Part shown: positions 49,554-56,684 of the stretch, piece by piece
Layout: each line of letters begins with the position of its first letter
Numbering within the stretch: the first letter of the stretch is position 1
Assembly (NCBI GenBank): GCA_947626275.1
Contig: CANQRL010000002.1
Span: 85,280 to 149,279 of the forward strand
DNA: 64,000 nucleotides
Reading direction: 5' to 3'
DNA from: an uncultured Bacilli bacterium
Lineage (GTDB): Bacteria; Bacillota_I; Bacilli_A; RF39; UBA660
The notes under the pieces: model-generated
Databases searched by the model: none
What the model was told of the DNA's origin: nothing
The model's input: the letters and a program-made list of their open reading frames with translations, nothing else
Made by a program: the position numbers and the translations under genes

Positions 49554-51152
49554 TTATTTTAAAGAATAACGATAGGTATTATCTCGAATTTGGAATACTA
49601 AGGTAATTTTATCAGCAGCCTTAATTTCTTGTAACACCTCTATAAAATAAGAATTTTTAGCTGCTTTATTGGTTTTTGCTTCTCCTAGATAAACGTTTTG
49701 TACTTTCTTTCTTCCATTTAATTCATACTCAATTTTAGCAAACGCTTTAAAGAAACTGTAGATATCTTTAATATTATCAGAAACAAAGTTCTCATCAAGA
49801 TTAAAATATCCATCTAAGCGTAACAACGTCTTATTATAGTTAGAATTATAAAGATTAGGGGTCAAGTATTCTACAGAATCGATGCATGTCTTAGTTCGTG
49901 GTGTGCAATAACGATAATCAAAACTAAAGCGATTGCGAAGTTCATAACTCTCTACTTTAAAAGTTGTTTTTCCTAATGTACTTTCGTCTAGTTTCATCTC
50001 TTCCCCGAGTTTATATTCTTTTTCAATAGGTTCTTTCGTTGTTAAATCGTCTACCTTTAATTTTACATAGGCCGTTTCCCCAGTATCAGAATTTGTAAAT
50101 CCTAACTTCATCTTACTGTTAATGGCTGTTATTGGGATTTCATAAACCAATAAGTAATGCTCAAATTCCGTCGTAAGATTTTGATTTTTGTAAACAATTC
50201 CTAAATCGTTTAGCATTCCATCATAAGCATCGGTATGGTGATAAATGTCTCCTGAGATATTCAATTCAATACCACCGGTCTTAACAGAAGCTTCTTTAGG
50301 AGAATTATTTTTAACATTCATATCTACTACGACTAGATAAATGGTTCCATCTCCGATAGGATTTCCTCTATAATCTTCATTTACCAAATAGCTTCGTGTT
50401 GCTCCTAAAGTAAATCCGTTCATATTAAAGGTTGTTCCTTCAGGGCTTGTCTTATGATAAACACTATATCGATAAACACCAAAGACAAGGAGAGAAAAGA
50501 CAAGAAGTCCTCCCGTAATTCGGAAAATAAACTTATTTTCTTGGTACTTATATTTTAAGTAACGAATGATTTTTTTACCTTTTCTTGTTTTATCACTGAT
50601 ATCAAAATCAAAAGAGACCTCAAATTCCTCGTTATCTTTTGCAGAAATGTCGAGTTCTTGCAAATCATGTCCAAAGTCAAACTTTTTAATATCGAAACCA
50701 ACACCACGAATTAAAGAGACAATGGTAAACACGCCTTGGAAAAGAATGCCATATAAAAGAACATCCCGCAATGCCTTTATAATTCGAACGTCCACAATGG
50801 TCTTTTGCATTTCTTTGAAAACAGTAAAACCATAGATGTAAATAGCAATCAAAGCAACGTGTACGATAACCATCAATATATAATAAAGCCTTGGTTTCTT
50901 CTTAACACTCATTACCACCAATAAGATAATGGCCGTAAGTAATACTAAAGCAGGGGCTAAAATAACCCATACATTATATAGAGTAGCAACGATTGGTTCC
51001 CCAATTACTAGAACATTGGAAACCATATATTCGTTTAAGAAATCAATCATCATCTCCGTACGGTACATTGAAAAAATCATACCAATCGTTAAGATGATGT
51101 GTAAAAGTTTAAAGTGCTTGATTAAAAATGCATAAGGCTTTCTTAATACCAT
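49554..51152 (-). CDS. Polytopic membrane protein with C-terminal ectodomain, unknown
   Basis: 532 residues. Four helices in residues 15-155, a soluble acidic loop (about 160-205), a fifth helix (FRITGGLLVFSLLVFGVYRY), then an ectodomain of about 290 residues with an Ig-like layout resembling DUF4352/DUF5067-type domains (GTIYLVVVDMNVKNNSPKEASVKTGGIELNISG). No catalytic motif seen. It is co-directional with the Tad operon and at its upstream edge, next to the divergent scpA; membership in the system is only suggested by position. Confidence 0.55.
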   Translation of the reverse strand: MVLRKPYAFLIKHFKLLHIILTIGMIFSMYRTEMMIDFLNEYMVSNVLVIGEPIVATLYNVWVILAPALVLLTAIILLVVMSVKKKPRLYYILMVIVHVALIAIYIYGFTVFKEMQKTIVDVRIIKALRDVLLYGILFQGVFTIVSLIRGVGFDIKKFDFGHDLQELDISAKDNEEFEVSFDFDISDKTRKGKKIIRYLKYKYQENKFIFRITGGLLVFSLLVFGVYRYSVYHKTSPEGTTFNMNGFTLGATRSYLVNEDYRGNPIGDGTIYLVVVDMNVKNNSPKEASVKTGGIELNISGDIYHHTDAYDGMLNDLGIVYKNQNLTTEFEHYLLVYEIPITAINSKMKLGFTNSDTGETAYVKLKVDDLTTKEPIEKEYKLGEEMKLDESTLGKTTFKVESYELRNRFSFDYRYCTPRTKTCIDSVEYLTPNLYNSNYNKTLLRLDGYFNLDENFVSDNIKDIYSFFKAFAKIEYELNGRKKVQNVYLGEAKTNKAAKNSYFIEVLQEIKAADKITLVFQIRDNTYRYSLK

Positions 51153-51250
51153 ATCTATTCCCCTTCGCTATTTTACTATCTATAGTATATCTTAAATTGG
51201 GAGAAAAAAAAAGTTCTTTTTGCAAAAACTTTGTATAAAAAGTGAAAGTC

Positions 51251-51279
51251 TTGAGTTTTATTTTGAAAAATATTATAAT
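51251..51279 (+). promoter_or_regulatory. Promoter of scpA-scpB
   Basis: TTGAGT (51251-51256), 17-base spacer, TATAAT (51274-51279). The start near 51286 leaves a leader of only about 15 bases. Confidence 0.8.
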
Positions 51280-51300
51280 GAAAAAGAAAGTTGGATGCCT

Positions 51301-52020
51301 ATGGAATATACGTTTACTTTGCCATCTTTTGATGGACCTCTAGATTTGCTACTCCATTTAATCAAGCAATCAAATATCAACATTTGTGATATTTCCATCG
51401 ATGAAATTACAAAGCAATATCTAGATTACATAGAGAAAATGGAAGATATGAACTTAGATATCGCAAGTGAGTATCTAGTCATGGCAGCAGAGCTAATCGA
51501 AATCAAGGCAAAAACTCTCCTTCCCCAGGAAGAAGATGAGGAAGAAGAGGAAGATCCGAGAGAAGAGTTAATTTCACGGCTCTTAGAATATCAAAGCTAC
51601 AAAGAATCAACATCTACGTTTAAAGAACTAGAGGCATACCGAAAAGAAGTTCATACCAAAGAACCTAGTGACTTGCTTGAATTTAAAGAGGAAAATCAAA
51701 ATATTGACTATGGAGTTTCCCTTGATGATTTAGTAAAGGCATTTGAGCAATTTCTTCACTCTAAAGAATTTCAAAAACCTTTAAATACTAAAATCGCTAC
51801 GAAGGAATACTCCGTAGGAAAAAGATGTGTACAAATCCGAGATATTTTACGGAAAAAGAAGAAAATTACCTTTCAAGAATTATTTGATATTCCAACGAAA
51901 GAATACCTAGTCGTTACCTTTTTGGCCATTCTCAGTATGGTAAAGAAGCAAGAGGTCTTTATTGAACAGTCCAAAAACTTTGACAACATTATTATTAAAG
52001 AAAGGGAGGAAAAGGAATGA
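51301..52020 (+). CDS. scpA: Segregation and condensation protein A
   Basis: 239 residues from ATG 51301. ScpA is the kleisin that bridges SMC heads in the bacterial condensin. MEYTFTLPSFDGPLDLLLHLIKQSNINICDISI is the diagnostic N-terminus, and the C-terminal winged-helix (FQELFDIPTKEYLVVTFLAILSMVKKQEV) is complete. An in-frame ATG at 51295 is two codons upstream; the frame extending to 51220 runs through the promoter and is rejected. Its stop overlaps the scpB start (ATGA). Confidence 0.95.
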   Translation: MEYTFTLPSFDGPLDLLLHLIKQSNINICDISIDEITKQYLDYIEKMEDMNLDIASEYLVMAAELIEIKAKTLLPQEEDEEEEEDPREELISRLLEYQSYKESTSTFKELEAYRKEVHTKEPSDLLEFKEENQNIDYGVSLDDLVKAFEQFLHSKEFQKPLNTKIATKEYSVGKRCVQIRDILRKKKKITFQELFDIPTKEYLVVTFLAILSMVKKQEVFIEQSKNFDNIIIKEREEKE

Positions 52021-52580
52021 AAGCCGCAATAGAAGGTCTTTTATTTGTAAAAGGATCCGATGGGTTAACCGTTTCTGAACTAAGTTCCATCCTAGAAATT
52101 TCTAAAGAAGAGGTCAAAGAAGCCTTAAAAAGTCTCTATCAAGACTATCAAAGTGAAGAAAGAGGCATCCAGTTAGAACTTCTAGGAGAACACTTCAAAT
52201 TGACAACCAAACCGGAACATAAAGAGTATTATAAAAAGATTGTCTTAGAGGAGGAAAATTCCAATCTCAGTCAATCGGCTTTGGAAACACTTGCTATTAT
52301 TGCCTATAATGAGCCAATTACAAGGGTAGAAATTGATGAAATTCGAGGCGTAAACAGTAGCTATGTGGTAAGAAAACTCCTCATTAAAAATCTCATCCAA
52401 GAAGTAGGCCGTTCCGAACTTCCTGGTAGACCAAAACAATATGGCGTAACCAATTTCTTTCTAGATTACTTTGGTCTTGGAGGAATTGAAGAGTTACCAA
52501 AAATTGAAATAAAAGAAGAAAAAGAAGATGGGAACCTTTTTGAGTCCCGTTATCAAGAAGAAAGCACTAACGAAGATTAG
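52017..52580 (+). CDS. scpB: Segregation and condensation protein B
   Basis: 187 residues. ScpB dimers bind ScpA and regulate the SMC complex. The tandem winged-helix pattern is clear: AAIEGLLFVKGSDGLTVSELSSIL and ALETLAIIAYNEPITRVEIDEIRGVNSSYVVRKLL...GRPKQYGVTNFFLDYFGL. Coupled to scpA through ATGA at 52017-52020, with GGGAGGAAAAGG upstream. Ends in the shared terminator with the convergent yfhO-type gene. Confidence 0.96.
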   Translation: MKAAIEGLLFVKGSDGLTVSELSSILEISKEEVKEALKSLYQDYQSEERGIQLELLGEHFKLTTKPEHKEYYKKIVLEEENSNLSQSALETLAIIAYNEPITRVEIDEIRGVNSSYVVRKLLIKNLIQEVGRSELPGRPKQYGVTNFFLDYFGLGGIEELPKIEIKEEKEDGNLFESRYQEESTNED

Positions 52581-52590
52581 TGCTTTCTTT
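52561..52590. terminator. Bidirectional terminator between scpB and the YfhO-type gene
   Basis: AAAGCACTAA/TTAGTGCTTT perfect 10-bp hairpin with a 6-base loop, T-run after it on the plus strand. Both stop codons lie inside it (52577-52580). Confidence 0.85.
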
Positions 52591-54973
52591 TCCATTCATA
52601 CCCTAAAAGAAGACAGAAACTAATTAAACTGATGAAAATCCCTTCTTTTAATCCTAAAATATGATATTTTAAAACAATCTCATGGGTTCCCTTTTCGAGA
52701 TCTACAGCAAGAAATGTTTCTAACAATTCATAAGAAGATGCTTTCTTACCATCGACAAAGACTTGCCATCCCTTTTCATAAGGAATAGTTAATAGCAAAG
52801 TAGCGTCTTTTGGGGCTGATACCGTTCCTTTTATCGTGCTTCCCTGATTTTCACGGATAGAAAGTTCTACCATTTGTTTTTTAAACCAGTCTACTTTTTC
52901 AGAATCCACGGTATACACTTTAAAGTCATCCGGCTTTTCTTCAAAAGTAAAGGAAAGAACCCCTTTTCTAGTAGGGAGTACTCCATAGTGATCTGCTGTA
53001 TAAATATAATTTTCGATTTTCTCCTCATTTAACATCGGCTCTTCTGAGGTATATAGATATAAATAAGGATAAGAATCGTCTTCTATGGAAAGTTCATAGT
53101 GATAGTCATCCAACTTTTGTACAGGAAGCGATAAAATATATTCTTCCTCTTCTTCTATCATTTGATTCAATAATTCTTCTAAGTAAAAGAAACCCGTAGA
53201 TTTCGTCTTCCATTGTTTTAGTTTAGGGGATACTAAATAGCCTAAACTTAAAGCATTTTTATTTTGCATAACATAATAAGTATCCTCATCGATTACCTTT
53301 TCTTGTAATAAAGTATAAGATGGGATGAGTGAATCATCTTCGATATACTCTACTCCTAAAATGGTATCGAGAAGAATATCAGGATGATAGTAAAAGAAGT
53401 TTCGACTATCCGAATAATCCGATGCTTTGGATAAGAAAGAAATTGCATTTCCTCCTGCAGTAGTTAGAAAAACACTAACTCCATGATAATTTCCTAAAAG
53501 AGAGTCATTACTCGTATATCCTCCCGTCTTTTCACACCGCGTAGCTTTCTCACAAAGTGGTTGATAACTTTCTAACTCTTCCTTAGCATTCCAAAAACGT
53601 TCCGACTTTTCCATGGAAGTATCAAGACCTATCCAAGTAATATTTACTATCAATTCAAATACTAACATAAAAAGAAGCAAATCTTTTCTCTTCTGGTAAA
53701 GAATGAGAAGCGTTAATCCCATCAACAAAACAGTAGCAATCACTTTATAAATGGTTAAGAAAACGAAATACTGAGGAGTAAAAATCGTTACATACCCTAG
53801 TGAAATCATAAAGATGAAAAAGAGGCTAAAAAAGATTTTGAAAACTTTCTTTGAAACTTCCAACATAGAAAATGATCGATAGCTAATATAGATAGTAAAA
53901 AGAACCGTAAGAAAGCTATAGCGATAATTAAAGGCCATCGGAATCGTAAACATATGCCATAACAAATTCAAAGCAGGAATTAGAATAGGAACTAAAAAGA
54001 ATGCATACAAGATAGCGGTTGCTACTTTTTCTCGTTTTGGAATCTTTCGGTTAATAAAATAACAGATGACAAGTGGTAACATACAAGTTCCAGAAAAGAC
54101 ACAGAATCCAAAATAATTCAAAGGGTTTCTTAAATTTCCAAAGCCAATCGTTAAAGGGGCAATAAAATCTAAGAAGTTGAAATTGAACCACTTTAAATTG
54201 CTAAAAGAAATCACTCTAGTTGTTTCCAATAGCTCTAAAGCACAAGGAAGTAGAATGAAAGATGTCATCAATCCTGTTAACAGTGTTATCAAAAGAAAAT
54301 GAACAATGACTTTCCAATGTTTCATCCAATCTTTTCCATATTGAATGAAGAGACAATAACCGAAATAAAGAACGGAAAAGAAAGTCAAAATATAACCGAT
54401 GTAATAATTAAAAAAGATAGCTAAAAATAACGTTCCGATATATAGGAAATCTTTATTTTTATGGAGGAGTCGTTCAATTCCAATTAGGAGAATAGGCGCT
54501 AAAACAACGCCATCTAACCACATTAAATTCACATAGTAATTAATATTGTAGTTCATCAATACATAGGCAAGAGAAAAGACAATGAGAGATTTTTTTCCTT
54601 CTGGAAACTTATATTGCAAGAACGTATAGATTGTCAATCCACATAAAGAAAGTTTAAAGATTACTAACAGATTTAAAAAAAGAGGGATATCTTCAAAAAA
54701 GTAAACGAGCAAATTCAAAGGATTCGCCAAGTAATAAAAAAGTGATCCATACATACCTCCCCCTAGTCCTTTAGAAAAAGAATAAGGAAAAGTGGCTTCA
54801 CCATGCAAAAAATTCCGTAAGTACTGAAAAAGGGAAACATATTGGGCTTGCATATCCGAACTTAGAATGTTTTTTCCAGTAAAGCACCCTTTCCACCAGA
54901 AAAAAAGGAAGAGAAGAAAAAGGGGTAAGAAAAAAGCAATTAGATAATTCTGGTATTTCTTAACAAGCTTCAT
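52577..54973 (-). CDS. YfhO-family membrane protein (GT-C-like), copy A
   Basis: 798 residues: about 12 membrane helices in residues 10-450, then a beta-rich C-terminal ectodomain and one last helix (LKEGIFISLISFCLLLGY). Early motifs are ILSSDMQAQYVSLFQYLRN and PFSFSKGLGGGMYGSLFYYLANP-like, typical of YfhO. YfhO has been linked to glycosylation of lipoteichoic acid in Bacillota. The C-terminal 'IPYEKGWQVFVDGKKA' strand is conserved with copy B (VPYDTGFQITVDGKKQ). Faces scpB tail to tail. Confidence 0.88.
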   Translation of the reverse strand: MKLVKKYQNYLIAFFLPLFLLFLFFWWKGCFTGKNILSSDMQAQYVSLFQYLRNFLHGEATFPYSFSKGLGGGMYGSLFYYLANPLNLLVYFFEDIPLFLNLLVIFKLSLCGLTIYTFLQYKFPEGKKSLIVFSLAYVLMNYNINYYVNLMWLDGVVLAPILLIGIERLLHKNKDFLYIGTLFLAIFFNYYIGYILTFFSVLYFGYCLFIQYGKDWMKHWKVIVHFLLITLLTGLMTSFILLPCALELLETTRVISFSNLKWFNFNFLDFIAPLTIGFGNLRNPLNYFGFCVFSGTCMLPLVICYFINRKIPKREKVATAILYAFFLVPILIPALNLLWHMFTIPMAFNYRYSFLTVLFTIYISYRSFSMLEVSKKVFKIFFSLFFIFMISLGYVTIFTPQYFVFLTIYKVIATVLLMGLTLLILYQKRKDLLLFMLVFELIVNITWIGLDTSMEKSERFWNAKEELESYQPLCEKATRCEKTGGYTSNDSLLGNYHGVSVFLTTAGGNAISFLSKASDYSDSRNFFYYHPDILLDTILGVEYIEDDSLIPSYTLLQEKVIDEDTYYVMQNKNALSLGYLVSPKLKQWKTKSTGFFYLEELLNQMIEEEEEYILSLPVQKLDDYHYELSIEDDSYPYLYLYTSEEPMLNEEKIENYIYTADHYGVLPTRKGVLSFTFEEKPDDFKVYTVDSEKVDWFKKQMVELSIRENQGSTIKGTVSAPKDATLLLTIPYEKGWQVFVDGKKASSYELLETFLAVDLEKGTHEIVLKYHILGLKEGIFISLISFCLLLGYEWKRKH

Positions 54974-55079
54974 AGTTCACCTACCTTCTTACCACCATTA
55001 TACATGTTTTTTAGAGAAAAGAAAACGAACGATTTCTTATCTTTTTTAAAAAAGAAGTTTCTTTTTTCTGTTTTTATGT

Positions 55080-55085
55080 TATAAT
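55080..55085 (+). promoter_or_regulatory. Extended -10 of the tRNA-Leu gene
   Basis: TGTTATAAT, nine bases before the tRNA; the -35 region (TTTCTT near 55058) is weak. Confidence 0.65.
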
Positions 55086-55093
55086 CTAGGTAT

Positions 55094-55180
55094 GCCTGTG
55101 TGATGGAATTGGTAGACGTGATGGACTCAAAATCCATTGGTAGCAATATCGTGCCGGTTCGAGTCCGGCCACAGGCACCA
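55094..55180 (+). tRNA. tRNA-Leu (anticodon CAA)
   Basis: Class II tRNA of 87 bases with encoded CCA. Acceptor stem GCCTGTG/CACAGGC, anticodon loop CTCAAAA giving CAA, long variable arm, and T-loop GGTTCGAGTCC. It reads UUG leucine codons. It stands alone and is followed directly by sequence of much lower GC. Confidence 0.95.
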
Positions 55181-55191
55181 TTGACGTTTTT

Positions 55192-55208
55192 GTTCGAACG
55201 ATTCGAAC
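55192..55208. repeat. Inverted repeat just after tRNA-Leu
   Basis: GTTCGAA-CGA-TTCGAAC, perfect 7-bp arms. No T-run follows in either direction, so not a clear terminator; an integrase-type core site or tRNA 3' processing element is possible. Confidence 0.4.
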
Positions 55209-55292
55209 TTTAAATATATTTTCAGTCTAAATATGGCTGATTTTTTATTAAATTCTCCATACGTATTTAATTTTTTAGATAGGAGTAATTTT

Positions 55293-55829
55293 ATGTTGGA
55301 AACAGCCAATAAAATAATGAATTTAATGGATTCAATTGAATATGGGTTTAAGGATGAAGATGGAAATAATATAATAAATACCAATTCACAAAAATGGAAT
55401 GAAGAGTTTGGAAATTTCTATTATCTACAAACTCCAGAGGAATTAATACAATCACAATGTGGTGTATGTTGGGATCAAGTAGAATTAGAAAGAAAATTAT
55501 TTTCTGAAAATAATATGATAGTAAAAACATATTTTATCTATATGTTAGACGGAGATATGTTACCTTCACATACTTTTTTAACTTTTGAAAAAAATGGTAA
55601 ACACTATTGGTTTGAACACTCTTGGGGAAAATATAAGGGAATTCACGAATACATAAACAAAGAATATTTATTAAAAGATGTAATAGATAAATTTAGAAAT
55701 GACCATAGTGAAGTTAAAATAAATGCTAATTTGTATTTATATGAATATCAGAAACCGAAAGAGCACATTTCTTGTAATGATTTTTACAAATATATTGAAA
55801 CACAAAAACTTATTGAAATAGAGTTATAG
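55293..55829 (+). CDS. Transglutaminase-like protein in an AT-rich insert
   Basis: 178 residues. QSQCGVCWDQVELERKLF (candidate catalytic Cys), SHTFLTFEKNGKHYWFEHSWGKYKGIHEY (candidate His and acidic residue) form the pattern of a transglutaminase-like cysteine protein; no signal peptide. The start is ATG 55293 with AGGAG seven bases upstream. Codon use is strikingly A/T-rich: I count 13 G+C in the 60 bases 55321-55380, against 23 in 57181-57240 of a neighbouring gene. Position directly after a tRNA suggests horizontal acquisition. Substrate unknown. Confidence 0.6.
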   Translation: MLETANKIMNLMDSIEYGFKDEDGNNIINTNSQKWNEEFGNFYYLQTPEELIQSQCGVCWDQVELERKLFSENNMIVKTYFIYMLDGDMLPSHTFLTFEKNGKHYWFEHSWGKYKGIHEYINKEYLLKDVIDKFRNDHSEVKINANLYLYEYQKPKEHISCNDFYKYIETQKLIEIEL

Positions 55830-55831
55830 AT

Positions 55832-55850
55832 TACTACGGCACTCGCACCA
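55832..55850 (+). pseudogene. 3' fragment of a tRNA (tRNA-Leu-like end)
   Basis: TACTACGGCACTCGCACCA reads as a T-stem 3' strand, acceptor 3' strand CACTCGC, discriminator A and CCA, as in tRNA-Leu genes that begin GCGAGTG. No 5' half is present upstream. It lies two bases after the stop of the transglutaminase-like gene. It may be an attachment-site remnant or a deleted tRNA. Confidence 0.5.
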
Positions 55851-55890
55851 TTATGATAGGAAACTTGAACAATCATATCGAGATGATAAT

Positions 55891-55917
55891 AACTAACAGA
55901 AATGTTAGTTTTTTTTC
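55891..55917 (+). terminator. Terminator after the transglutaminase-like gene
   Basis: AACTAACA/TGTTAGTT perfect 8-bp hairpin with a GAAA tetraloop, then eight T. Confidence 0.85.
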
Positions 55918-56045
55918 GCATATAAAAAATCAAGTAATTTTAAATACTTGACTTTAAAGAATATTTTTTTCAAAATGATAACACACTATGTTCTTGGCTA
56001 GCCAATAACGATATATAAAAAATCTTCTTATTATCCAAGTAGGAT

Positions 56046-56316
56046 TTATTGGTTTTTGGCATTACTATTTAAGAAAATCTCTTTTCCTAATTTTATCATA
56101 AGGATAATAATAAAAAGTATTGGTAAAATGCATATAGTAATATTGAAAGCAGAATTACTAGTATTAATATCATTTAAAAGTTTAACAAATGTATTATTGT
56201 ATGGTCCTAAAATTAAATATATAATTACTGTTAAAATAATAGCTAATATAAATGATTCTATAACACTTTTAATTCTTTTCTTTTAATTCTTTTCTTTTTT
56301 CTATATCCTTTGCCAT
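56046..56316 (-). pseudogene. Frameshifted small membrane-protein gene
   Basis: From ATG 56314-56316 the minus strand reads MAKDIEKRKELKEKN and stops. In another frame it continues IKSVIESFILAIILTVIIY and a second helix, to a stop at 56046, about 75 further codons. At the break a 14-base unit (AAAAGAATTAAAAG) is present twice in tandem; 14 is not a multiple of three. Two helices and an Asn-rich loop suggest a membrane peptide. Very low GC, like the adjacent insert. A plus-strand frame here is not credible. Confidence 0.45.
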
Positions 56317-56609
56317 TGTATGCCACTCTTCTTTCTTTTATCTATCCACCGAAATTATATCATAGATTGTAATGATTTTTATAACTTTTTATGCATTTAA
56401 TACTTTAAAATGTAAAATAATATCAATTGTTTCAGTTAGTAGTTATCACTACTATCATTAAATAGGAGCTGTAAAGGATTTGTCTTAGTAAATTCTTTTT
56501 AGATTTTGTTACTAATATTCATTATAGAATAATACTTTATGGTGAATTAGTAGGAGAACAGTCAATCTCCTTTTTTGTTATTCTAAACAACCTAAAAAAG
56601 GCATCTATT
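56317..56609. other. Non-coding AT-rich stretch with an orphan terminator
   Basis: No credible gene in about 290 bases. It contains an isolated AATAGGAGCTG ribosome-site-like string (56460-56470) with no frame behind it and a plus-strand terminator at 56553-56576. Probably the residue of deleted insert genes; a small RNA ending at the terminator is an alternative. Confidence 0.4.
56553..56576 (+). terminator. Orphan terminator
   Basis: GGAGA/TCTCC hairpin with an 8-base loop, then TTTTTT. No recognisable plus-strand gene precedes it. Confidence 0.6.
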
Positions 56610-56632
56610 TTGTGCATTTCCCAGAAACAATT

Positions 56633-56660
56633 TTATCAACTTTCTTTTTTGTGTTATAAT
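56633..56660 (+). promoter_or_regulatory. Promoter of the second YfhO-type gene
   Basis: TTATCA (56633-56638), 16-base spacer, extended -10 TGTTATAAT (-10 at 56655-56660); the ATG is 24 bases after. Confidence 0.7.
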
Positions 56661-56684
56661 GAACTAGCAGAAAAGGTGAAAAAA

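Noticed and set aside
16034..51152. Integrative conjugative element
   Set aside because: No relaxase, integrase, excisionase, replication or partition gene was found, and the flanks are rnr and scpAB with no visible att repeats. The window cannot exclude such genes elsewhere.
56056..56286. Plus-strand 76-codon frame
   Set aside because: Composition is that of an antisense of a membrane gene; the minus strand gives the better, though broken, protein.
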